In this document: in pieces, positions 1 through 12,000 of the stretch
Layout of the letters: the number at the start of each line of letters is the position of its first letter
Position numbering within the stretch: position 1 is the stretch's first letter
Assembly (NCBI GenBank): GCA_004352715.1
Contig: SCFE01000115.1
Span: 807,128 to 871,127 of the forward strand
Direction: 5' to 3'
Source: Hofstenia miamia
Lineage: Eukaryota; Xenacoelomorpha; Acoela
DNA: 64,000 nucleotides
Notes under the pieces: model-generated
The model's input: only the letters and a program-made list of their open reading frames with translations
Told to the model about the DNA's origin: nothing
Databases searched by the model: none
Translations under genes and position numbers: made by a program

Positions 1-1229
1 GAGAATTACCAGACTAGCACGCAATAGGAATGAATAACTGCATCATAATTATAAACAACTCGCTTTTTAAATAAAGGAAGAATTCTATGTGTAATAGTAG
101 TCAATTAACATGTTAACATGCAATCACAGCAAGTTTTTTTCTGAAGCCGAGACTATACATAATTGCACTAGAAGGTTGACATTATAAACAGTGGTTGGTA
201 AGCTAAATCGAAATTTTGTATTTGCATAAAAATGTAAAGCCACAGTAATGTAAGGTCAATTGATTAATTGCAGTTTTCAAGGGGAATCGATTGCCGAAAA
301 TAATGAAGAATTGAAAAAAATGCTTTAAAGCAAACATTCTCAAGGGAAAGTTATATCTAATAGATAATGGATAATAGTTAGTGTTTCTAACAATTATAAA
401 CTAACAAGGTAACTGTACATACCATGAATCTATGCATTGTTTCGTACATAACGGTTTCACGAGTTTTTCATTATAAACATTTAGCAGAATATTGACAATC
501 CAAGAACATACTAAAAATGTCATTGAGACTATCTTGTTGAATAAGATATTTGGCTGGTACATTCCGTTAACTTTTTTCTAATCTAACATCTAAAAATAGC
601 GTAAAAATTTGCACATAAAAAATATACAACGATGAAAAATGAAATTAATGAACAAATAAAAAGGATAGAAATATAAAAAATAGATATTGTATTGCCACTT
701 ATAAAATTTGAATATAATAGTAAACTACAATATATAAGCTTTTGAGGATTATATACATTTGATTTTTTAAAATTGAAATTTCAATTCATTCAATAATACA
801 TTCCAGTTATAAATATTCTTAAACTTAACACAACCGCTTCGTTTTAGATAATATGTGAACAATGATATTGCGTCATAAGGTGGAATTTCCATGCAGTTGA
901 AGAAATTAAATTTATAAAATAGTTGCTTATGAAGAAAAAGAATAGTTTTAGAATCGTAATCTTTAGTTTTAGAAGATTTTATACAAATTGAATCATTTTT
1001 CAGAAACACAAAATATATGATATTTTACTAAATTAACATTACAGAATATTTAAGAATCACCAAATTTCAAATTCTTTTTTTTAAAAAGAATGAAAATCAA
1101 TTCATATAAAATTAACATTACAATGATTATTTTTTTGGTGATCGACATTGGAAGACTTGTACAAGGGTTGAGATGCTGAGGATAACACTATTTAATGAGT
1201 TTGTGTTCCAGATGTCACAGGTAAGCATG
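1..1229. other. A+T-rich sequence, nothing recognised
   Basis: Short frames only, none with a recognisable motif. Downstream flank of the LINE relic. Confidence 0.6.
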
Positions 1230-4200
1230 AATTGCTTGAACCCTAACCACCATATCTTGATAATAGAAGTGTAGCATTCCTCGCTGTAAAATTACTGGCA
1301 ATTGTTGGAAAAAATATGAAGAAATCGTATTCAGATCGCAAGACGCACTTCTGGCAGAAGACATAAAAAACATCTTGGAGAATACTTTGATAGCAATTGG
1401 TGACTATCCTCCTAGAGCTTCCACAGATAGTGATATGAACGATATACCAGCAGCTGAACATGATTCTGCGTATTTAGTAAGCTTTTGGTTGCCTGAAACT
1501 TCCAGAGCATGACCAGCATTAGTACCCGCAAGAGAAACAATCGAAGGCTGCAGGGAACTAATTACAGCCACGTGTACGTCGCTGGTCGGCCAGAAGACCA
1601 GCATAGCCAAAAGATGTCCTCAAGAGGAGCACAAGACTCAGTGAGACTAGACTTTTCAAACACAGGAGCCAAAGCACATTTAGAAGCAGTTGCAAAAATA
1701 GAGTCTCTGGGTCGATCAATAAGCGTAACTCTTTCTCTATCAACCGCGCACGACATAGCATGATCACCGAATAAATACAAAGGCTTAAAGCATTTTTGAC
1801 AGTTTTTGTCATCATCAATTAAGGGGATGCCAAGCCGATAACAAAGCAAAATTCGGAATTCAGCAGGAAACACCAAGTGCTTTCAAGGGAATCGCAGCCA
1901 ACCAATCCCCACTTCCTGGTATGGAACAAGAGAAAGGTCTTGCTTTATCGCGAAGAGACAAACTGGAGGATAAACTATTATTCTGGCTAACTCGCTCTAA
2001 AAGTGAACAAATAGACTTCTGTGCTTGTGGGGCATGTGTCAAGGCATTTCAGACAAAGCTAGTCTTTTGCTAGAAAGTTCTTGCAAACACTGATGTGCCA
2101 CAGAATAAATATACTCATAAATGGGAACAATCTGTTTACATAGTTCTTTGTTGTCCACATATGACCCCAAGAACGCAGCAGAAGCAATTGTTGACCTCCT
2201 TTAGAAATTGGCAAAGATGCCTGTAGTCTTTGTGACACAGAAACAGCTGAACCCGTTATATTCTCTAGAAACTGATTAACTGCTGAATCAAATTTTTCAA
2301 GTTCTGCTATAACAGTTGCGGGATTAAGCTCCTCAACAGATGCAATTCTAACTGTGGGTCTTCAAGTAATTTTATGTCATTCATAATTTAAATAGAATTT
2401 GAAACGTTTCGAAAAGAACTCTCGGATAAATTTTGGAGACTTGGATATAGGAGCTCGAAAAGTGATAAGGCCATCTTTTCGTCTGTTGATTGTTTTGGGC
2501 AAAGCACTCAAATCGCAATTAGGATTAGGCAACCATACTTCACATTTAGGTAAACTAATTTCCAAGTCTACTTTTTTCATAGCTAACACCACAAATTCAA
2601 ATACTTTACACAAAGTTGGAACGTCCTCAACCATAGAACCATCATCTAAATACCATGCGTTGCATGCTAATTCAGGAAATTTAGATTTAGAATTGGAGTA
2701 GTAAAAAGAGACGCAAAGATATAACTTGAAAATGAAGATTAGCCTGAGAATGTATTGCTGAATGTTTAAAACTTAAATGCATTTTTGATGTCTACCTGGA
2801 GAAATGCTAAATTTGTCTTCGATCCAACAGCTTCCACCAATCCATTCAAAGNTTGCGGGATTAAGCTCCTCAACAGATGCAATTCTAACTGTGGGTCTTC
2901 AAGTAATTTTATGTCATTCATAATTTAAATAGAATTTGAAACGTTTCGAAAAGAACTCTCGGATAAATTTTGGAGACTTGGATATAGGAGCTCGAAAAGT
3001 GATAAGGCCATCTTTTCGTCTGTTGATTGTTTTGGGCAAAGCACTCAAATCGCAATTAGGATTAGGCAACCATACTTCACATTTAGGTAAACTAATTTCC
3101 AAGTCTACTTTTTTCATAGCTAACACCACAAATTCAAATACTTTACACAAAGTTGGAACGTCCTCAACCATAGAACCATCATCTAAATACCATGCGTTGC
3201 ATGCTAATTCAGGAAATTTAGATTTAGAATTGGAGTAGTAAAAAGAGACGCAAAGATATAACTTGAAAATGAAGATTAGCCTGAGAATGTATTGCTGAAT
3301 GTTTAAAACTTAAATGCATTTTTGATGTCTACCTGGAGAAATGCTAAATTTGTCTTCGATCCAACAGCTTCCACCAATCCATTCAAAGCATGGATGATCG
3401 CTTCACAACCTCTCAGTGCCTACACCAACTTGAAGTGGAGAAAAAAGAGCAGCTGATCTATTTCTTGACAATTTACATAAGCATTTGGGAATCAATCTTC
3501 GAAGAACTTCTCCCACAGCAATTGGGCGAATTCCACAGTCCTTTTTCTTAAATGCAAAAAGATGATAGCTTCACAAAGATATGATGCAATTTCACCAGGA
3601 GCATTACCAGTTGATTACTTCGAGCAAAGACGCAATTTTTTTCATCACCATATTCAGGTGTTGGGCATTGGAATGCATTAATCAGATGGGAAGCATAAAG
3701 TTTAGTGACACCGGCAGCAGAATCCCTGAGGAAGCTTTTCACACATTTAATCAGAATATCTTTGTTTATCACGAATGGCTCCGTAGCTACAGTACCATAA
3801 TCTATTTTATTTTTGTTGGGATGCTTTTCCTTCAGTGCATGAAATGTTTGCTCATCGAAGCTTAGACCATCAGATCTTAGGACTGCTACGTTTCTCCGAA
3901 AACTGCCTTCGTTACCAAGCTGTCTAGCTCTCTTAAAATTTTGGCTGGAACTGACAGAAGATGATTTATTTTTAATGTTGCCAGAACTTACGGTTGCTTC
4001 GTACCAGAGTTGAGCATAATCACCATTCAACTAACGCTCTAAGCGGCTCTTGAGATTTGACTCTTCGTATTTCAGGTGTTTGGAACCCTCACAAGGAGTC
4101 CGGAGAACACAAGCAGGCAAAATAACACTCTCCACCCAATGATTAATGAAACTTGGCTCCCGCTTAACCTTACTAAAAAAGTGACTCACAGCTTAGCCCA

Positions 4201-4345
4201 GAGATTACGGCAACTGATTGGAACAATCTTTCTAGTAGGAATAGAAAACATTTCAATATCAGAAAGTGAAGAAAATACAGGCGTTATTCCAGGTGAACGA
4301 GGCGGTAGCCTGGACCTTCACATCTGCTACCATTGACAGTATGAT
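1230..4345 (-). mobile_element. Degenerate non-LTR retrotransposon (reverse transcriptase) relic
   Basis: Minus-strand fragments in N-to-C order. About 4150-3548: CVLRTPCEG, then RARQLGNEGSFRRNVAVLRS, DYGTVATEPFV and SFLRDSAAGVTKLYASHL. About 2670-2377: RT catalytic WYLDDG followed by LEISLPKCEVWLP. About 2300-2046: LQASLPISKGG. About 2042-1860: ARPFSCSIPGSGDWLAAIP. 1876-1562: FRILLCYRLGIPLIDDD and CFKPLYLFGDHAMSC. 1610-1404: FWPTSDVHVAVISSLQPSIV, GHALEVSGNQKL and FISLSVEALGG. This order is typical of a LINE family common in invertebrates. In-frame stops (for example between LER and LNGDYAQLW) and frame changes show it is dead. A 536-base false duplication (2316-2851 and 2853-3388) inflates the RT part. 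Confidence 0.88.
2316..3388. repeat. Tandem identical 536-base copies around a single N (false duplication)
   Basis: 2316-2851 and 2853-3388 are the same sequence, separated by one N at 2852. The content is the RT region of a LINE relic. Exact identity in such a degenerate element argues for an unmerged assembly overlap. Confidence 0.9.
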
Positions 4346-5580
4346 GCTTGACAAGTCCGGAACGTTTATAAAATTCAGAACTAAGCAGACATACTACAAA
4401 TGTTAGTATTTAATGATAGCAACGAAAGCTGCTGTGTGAGAGTTGTGTGCGAATTGGATTGCTGAACATCTTCTGATTTGTTGATTGAAAAATATTCTCC
4501 ATCAGATCAAATTCCTATAATTTCATTTAAGAATGTTTCTTTTTTCTTTGTTTCATTGATATTTAGATTGTATATGTTCTCTTGATGTTATGCTATAAAT
4601 AATTTTGAAACCGTTGAATTTCCCACAAAAAAAAGTATTTTGAAAAAAAATTAATTCCCGTATTAATTGGACTTGAATCTTCCCAAACATCAGGTTGTGT
4701 ATATTAGAGTGTAAACTATTAACATAGTTTAAACTGTCAAGACTAGATCACTATAGTAAAAATGGTTAAATTTATGTGTTCATAATTTCGATTAGAGTAA
4801 ATTAATATTTTTAAAACTCAAACAATTACATGGAACTTTTCACATTCCACCATCCTAAGTACATGTAAAAATGCCAAATGTTTGTCAATGTCATTCTCCT
4901 ATACATCTTTTAACTGAATTGCTTGCAAGAATTTTCTACAAACTAAATTGGTTACTCACTGTTCTTAAATCGTTAAAAATCTATGAAGTGAGTTATTTCA
5001 GTTCATTCTTTAGGTTAAAGAAATTGACCGAAAGATGAAGGTTACAATCTATAAAGTAGAATTACTTCATAGTAATAAATTCGTTTGTTTGGAATAACTC
5101 TGAATAAACTTCTATTAAGAATGTGCTATACACAATTAGTGCAAGAAAAATAAAAATTACACGAAATACAAAATTGTAAAACTATTTAAATTTGCAAATA
5201 TTGGACATAATATTCAAATAGAAAATGTAAACTATAATCACTGATACATAGAACGCCAAATACAGAATTAAAAAATCTATGAATTACTTATTATAAAATT
5301 AGAGCACCAATTAATTTACAATTTCATTATTGATATGTATTGACTACAAGGCAATTGTGTTAATTCACTCGATAGCATGCTGTGATATGTTACAAAAGTA
5401 CTAGAACCACTACGAAAATACGAGCAAACAAAGACGAATTGATCAATAAGAGACATAATCAACATTTGGTAATGAATCTACATTTGTACAATATCTACAA
5501 AACGTGACTTGCGATGCCACCACTGTCCTGTAGCGACCCGTAGACCTACAAGCCTCGCAAAGAGAAGAAATTTGGAAATA
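4346..5580. other. Downstream flank and probable 3' UTR of NEK6/7
   Basis: No coding signal. The part next to 5581 should include the kinase 3' UTR on the minus strand; its end could not be fixed by eye. Confidence 0.5.
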
Positions 5581-6006
5581 CTAATTGCCACTGTTGCCAT
5601 CTGGTACATGATTCGGCTGCTGATGATGCCGGTGTTGTGCTTGTGCAATTTCTAGAATGGAAGCAATATCCGGACGCTCATCTGGATTGGTGTTTATACA
5701 GGCACTGACCAAGTTTCGCAGGGTTTCTGAATAGATATTGCTAGGCAAAGGCGGATAGTCACATTTTTCGATTTTTTGGCACAACGAATATANNNNNNNN
5801 NNNNNNNNNNNNNGTGCAATTTCTAGAATGGAAGCAATATCCGGACGCTCATCTGGATTGGTGTTTATACAGGCACTGACCAAGTTTCGCAGGGTTTCTG
5901 AATAGATATTGCTAGGCAAAGGCGGATAGTCACATTTTTCGATTTTTTGGCACAACGAATATAGATTCATTTTGTCTCCATAAAATGGACTCTGCAAAGC
6001 GGCCAT
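5581..6006 (-). CDS. NEK7: NEK6/7 last exon, interrupted by a gap and false duplication
   Basis: Acceptor ttttttgtttag precedes [20 protein letters not shown]; the exon ends at the TAG at 5581-5583. A 21-N gap (5793-5813) is flanked by two identical 150-base copies (5643-5792 and 5814-5963). By chance 171 is a multiple of three, so the raw sequence reads as one 141-residue frame. Collapsing it gives 255 bases (84 residues and stop), the length expected for the C-lobe end of NEK7. The tail after LEIA is [20 protein letters not shown], which is not typical of vertebrate NEK6/7. Confidence 0.9.
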   Translation of the reverse strand: MAALQSPFYGDKMNLYSLCQKIEKCDYPPLPSNIYSETLRNLVSACINTNPDERPDIASILEIAXXXXXXXXYSLCQKIEKCDYPPLPSNIYSETLRNLVSACINTNPDERPDIASILEIAQAQHRHHQQPNHVPDGNSGN

Positions 6007-9000
6007 CTAAACAAAAAACATTGTTGAAGCTAATATATCAAACATTGTTGATAATCAAAATCATTATTTCCAATAGTTTATCATTGTGCATAATTCATTG
6101 TATAGGCTAGAGCATCCTCAGTCCATCCAATACTTGAATTCAAAACAACAGTATGATATACAAAGCGTTCAAGTTAAAAAATAATATAATTAACAAGAGC
6201 ATGTATTTGAAGTCTATGAAGAAGTTTGAGTGTACAATTGGTGTTTCAAACTAAGGCATTAAACAATGGAAAATCGAGACTGCCCATTATCAAGCAAGTT
6301 TGTTTTATATTAGGATTCGGCAATCCCACAGATAAAGAATTTAAATTTAATAAATACTTTTAAATGAAAATTATTTATTAAACTATTCGACACAAAAATT
6401 CCATTTATTTTTACTTTTAATTAGTAAAAAATGTTAACCCTGGTGGAAGGTTAAAAACATTACTGTGGGAATCTAACTGAGAAAGAGAAAAAAAATTAAA
6501 GTGACTTCAACTTGCGGTAACTATTTTTGACACTTTAAAGTGGGATGCAAGCATAAAAGGACGTACTATTTCAAAAGCGGATTCCAACAATACATAATTA
6601 TAGTAGTATATGGATAAAAGAATATAGATTTCGCCAAGGACAGGTCAACCACCGGAGACGAGACATTTTGTAAAAATAAATGAATGAACTATTTTCGGAT
6701 ACATTCTAAATGAGCTTCGCTATTTACATCGTCTGTTCAAGTTGCCTACACAGTTTATCCTTCATCAGTAAAATACCGTGAAATTGACATTGCTGGCAGT
6801 CGTTCATTGAAAAAGATTCAAACAATTAAAAAATTCATACTTAATGCAGCAAGAACAATTATTTGTAAATTAATAATCCTGCTAACAGACAATACATCCG
6901 CTACTAAAAATGGGGCAAAAATTTCAATACGGCCACATGGATTACAAAGAATGAAAAGCATACTCACGAGTTACATCTATTTAGGGAATTGATATGCGAA
7001 TATGGTGGTTCGTTTTGAATGTAATATTCATCCCTTTGGCAGCAAACATTTTTGTCGAACCCGCTGTAGCATGCTTAAAACATGAGGGGTTCTGTCTAAG
7101 AGCAACAAAAAAACATTGTTTTTTGTAAAAAAAAAAATAAAGCCTATAGAACGAATTTAAGAAAACATCAGGATTACATGCAAAAATTGTGTTAAACATT
7201 GAATTTCAATATTCTTTTACGATGATTTGCGAATCAGCTTGAGTCTGAAAATTGGGTTTAAAAACATTTTCAGAACTAGTGGGTGGAATTCCATCAATAA
7301 ATGCATTTTTTGAAAAATAGAAACAGTAATATTTAATTTCTGATTTCATAAAATAACCAAGAACAAAGATTAAATCTCAACTGCTAAAATCATTTTTTAC
7401 TTTGATTCAGAAACGAGGGTTTTCGATGATCCTGTATTTTGTATCTCTTAAAACTATCTTTGCAATATTTGCAAAAAATGTTGAATAGCCTCAAGCAACT
7501 CATCAAAAGTTAGCAATTGCTGTTTTATTTGCAAAATTTAATTCTTGAAATATTTCATGAATTTATATGGAATTTCAGCAACTACATTCATAAGAGTATA
7601 CATTTAAATCAAACTTTAAATGTAGAAAGCATATAAAATATGTGATTTCATGCATTAAAATAGCTAGAGATTAATAACCAAGTCACTCAATAAATTAGAT
7701 GAAATTGGTTTGGCATTGACATATTCGCAGAAACTACTTTGCGTTTTAGAATTGCAGTAAATGGAAAAGTTGGGAAATTAACAAAGATATAAATCTACAG
7801 GAAGACAATGCATTAAATATTTCAAAAATGCAATCATGCCTACATTACTTTGGAATATTGATCCAATCCCCTTACATGGTGTTTTTATATATTTTTAATG
7901 CTTGACCCAAAGCAACCTATCCTAAAAAATTAGCAAGAGATATGATCCACACCATTTACATACCTGATTTGAATACAAAATTGTGAATGAGTGGAAAGGG
8001 ACTATTTATATAACTAAAACTATTCGAAATGCTATTTAATTAAAAACTTTAATTGGAGTGAATCGATTGACAATTACTAATCCCTTTACTATAAACTAAA
8101 TGTAAATATTTCCATCAAATCCCAGAACAAATCTCTGAAATGAGTGAAAACAAACATATAATATGTTTACTTAGAGGTTCTCTCTCAATAAAATCAATTT
8201 AACAAAATGGTAATTGAAAAATATATTTTGATAGAATGCGTTATTATCAATTACATAAATTGATTTTAAGAAACATGAAATGGAATCCAATGCACATTCC
8301 CCACTACAAGAATTAGATTCTCCATTAGTATATCTATCATTTTCACATTAATAAACTAATTATTATCAATGTTCACTAGTTGATTAAGCATAACAAAATT
8401 AAAAATAAATTTAAACTAAAATTAATGCGTAGGTTGATAAATTTTATTTTTGATAATTCTTAACATAATATTTGCCTAATATGAATTTCCTTTTTAAACC
8501 AGTGATTAAAGGAAATTAAACTGCTTATGTAGATTTATTTTAAATACAATTTTAATTGAAGCTTTGAAAAGTTTTCAGTTAATTAGTTATGTAGGAAATC
8601 GGATTCCTAACCATTCAAAATAATTCTAGATTACTTTAAACTAACGCATGATCAGTTTGTGGCGATTGCGTATAAAAATCTCCAAGACTTGTTTGCATAA
8701 GAACAAAAATCAAGAAGTAAAATATATAAGAAAAATCCGTTGACCTAGTACAAACAATTTTCTAGTGACTTAATTTTAAATCTTCAAACAAAATTGGCTC
8801 ATGAATAAATTCCAACTGTCAAACAAAGTCATGAAGCTATAATACAAATCTATAAATAACATTTATCACAAAGTCAGATAATTTAAACAGCAAATTATTT
8901 AAAGTGATTCGTTTGCAAAAACAGGTTGAAAAACCTATATTAAACTATCTTAAATATGCATTGTATCGTGGTGTTAGTGCAAAAGTGATGTAACTGACAT

Positions 9001-12000
9001 GCTTGCCATTTTGAGAAAATTAGCTTACAAACTTACGACTGCGTTTTGGATCACTGTAAATATTTAAGTTTACTAGTTGGTACTACATAAGACCCATAAC
9101 ATGTACCCAGTAAATTTTTTAAATATTTTCTCGGTATTATATTTTTCGCACTAATATTTCTTTAAACAATGAATGACGTACCATGCATGTAACACTTTTG
9201 AGTTGACATTTCAATTTCAGGATATCTCTAGCATTAGCACTGTTAAAATTTCCTAATATTATTTTATTATATTTTAGTAGGGTAGAAATAGAAATCACTA
9301 CTGACTAGCTAGTTATGTGTCAAAACACATATATTTTTGTCTGTTTCCAAACCGATTCTGCGTTGAGATTAATCTAATACGTCTTGAACACATGCTTTCG
9401 CCGCCTAAAACATATTTTTTTCAGATTTTAGCTTGCCCCTTCAAAGTTTTTGTTGTTGTAAGAGATCGATATCTATTTGAAATGCAAGCTAGTTCCATAA
9501 ATGATCAGAGGCCGATCTGGAAATATTCATTTTCTTACTATTATATTATACATCTATCACTGTATTAAATGCATTGTTAGTTTTATTTTTTGAACTCGTC
9601 TTAGGCTTATCGAATATTTTTAAAATGAGTTATTCCTTCTACGAATCCAAACTAGGTAGTCGGGTCAATTGTAGAAGCTCGACCCGTATCCTGGCCTGGT
9701 TTCAATGTAGTCTGGCTCTTTTTGGTATGGATATATAGATAAGAGATGAAAAATTATGAAATTCTAGAGCAAAGTTGAAGTATTCAGCGGGCAGAATGCC
9801 TTGTGAATTCTCTTTTTCGGTCCATCACACATTTTCAAACAATGCTGCTTTTTGCATCCTCATTCTCTTGCTTGTAGCAACCTTTCACTGTGCACCGCTC
9901 CTCCAGAGTTGTATTCTGTCGACGTCTTGATTCTTTCTAATCGCTCTTATTTTAAATTCGTTTGCAAGGTTGTTTTTTACACAAACTATGATTAGAGTTT
10001 TCATTTTCATTTGGATTTGATTCGCATGTAGGTTTATAAAGATACTCAAGTTTTCTAGTAGCAATTGCTGATGTGCTCTGAGTAAACAAAAAAGCATACA
10101 CATCTTGGGCCTAATCGCGATGCAAGCACCGGAGCAAACATGCGCACTAAAGGACATTATTCTAATCGCTATGCTCGCACGTTGCCGTTTTCAGTGCGCA
10201 CTAAAGTGCACAGACGGAACTTTCGTCTGGGTTATGGTTTCATACTCCGTTAAACAACCTATTGTAATCACTAGCACACAAGCATTTCGGTTTGCTTAGT
10301 TCCTTAAAATATTGTCTTCTTATGGTAATTCTCCATCGCAAACTGATACAATCAAAGTGGAGATCGCGATTACAGTGAGCACCGGCGCAATTAAATAGAG
10401 CGCACGTATTTCCAACGTGATTGAGCCCATTACGAATATTTTAGCAGACAGTCAATTATGATATATAATAAGTCAATTTGCACTAGAGTTAATCTTTACT
10501 TTTAAGTAGAAATCTGACTTTGTTCAATGCAAAATTGACGTTTTAAAGAATTTGGCCAAAAAATAATTTAAATCATTAGAAATCAATGCTTACCTGAAAA
10601 AATTTCAAGAAAAATATTGTTCTGCCATAAATATCCAAAAATTGGATTTAGTCAGTTACGTCATTTTTGCACTAACACTGTACAGATTTTAAAACCCACA
10701 TGCTAAAATTTACTGTGAAGGCGTTGCTCTTGATGAGCACGTTATGGAAATAAAATTTATTTATGACGGTAAAAAAGCAAAAACTGAGTTTATGGTTAAT
10801 ATTGTTAAAACCAGCTTTTATTATCTTCATATCATCAAAACAAAATTCCACATCACTGATAAAAGGCTGTCCTAATTGGAAAGATTTCTGCAATTATTAT
10901 CGATAATTTTTATTCCTAGACTTGTAATGAATGTTTCTTTTTAAAGATGAGCGAAAGCAGTAAAAATTGATTGCCTCAAATTTTAATAATTGCAAAAAAG
11001 AATGTTTAGTAAAAACATCAATAATTGCAATTTCAATTGCTTTAAGCCTCTTTTTTATTGACGAAAAGTTTACAACAATCAAGCAATATATGAAAAAAAA
11101 TGAAACTTACTTCATATAGAAGGCAACCTAGTGACCAAATATCTGACTTAAAATTGTATCCTGTTTCATGAATGCGCTCTGGACTCATGTAATACGGAGT
11201 ACCAACTAAACTATGTGCATCTGTGGTCCTAGAACTGAAGTAGCGTCCAAGCCCAAGGTCTCCCAACTTCACAATACCCTGTGCAGTAATGAACACATTT
11301 GCAGGCTTAATATCTAAATAATTACAGCATCAAACAATTACAAAGTGCTTAAATTACGTTTGAATAGTAATTGATTTCATTGATCTTACTTCAAACAAAC
11401 ATTTTTCTGTACGCTCGCATTGTAATTAATTATATAATTCAATATATTATTACATAATAAACAATACATAACTAATGAGCTGGAAAGCTTAAATGCTTAT
11501 GTTTACAATTAAACTAGGTCTGGATCTGCAGCAGTTTAACATTGTTGCCGTAATGAAAATAACAAAAACCATTGATTGAAAAATGTGTACCAATAAAAAT
11601 AAATAAAATTATTAATTACTTGGTAACTACACAAGGCATACTAAAGTTTTGGAAATGCATTGAATTTAAAGAAGAAATTTATTAACTGCTCTGTTAACCA
11701 AAAAACGAAAATGTTTTAAGCTTTTTAAATACACATACAGAATAAATATATTAAAAAAGACATTTCCATCGTTTCATGCGTGCAATGTAACATTAAATAT
11801 TTAAGAAAAATAAATGAAATTTGAGAATAATTACATGTTTGACCAATGACCGAAATGCTGAGAATAGAAATTTGCAATTTTTAAGTAAATGCATCACACT
11901 CAATGGCGCAAAATGCTTTAAAAGCATTCCCATTGTGCACTAATCCATATTGTAGAAGAAAATTGCAAGAATTACTGATACCAAACAATGGAATAATTAA

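Noticed and set aside
5581-6006. Kinase with a repeated C-lobe segment
   Set aside because: The repeat flanks an N gap and is base-identical; it is an assembly overlap.
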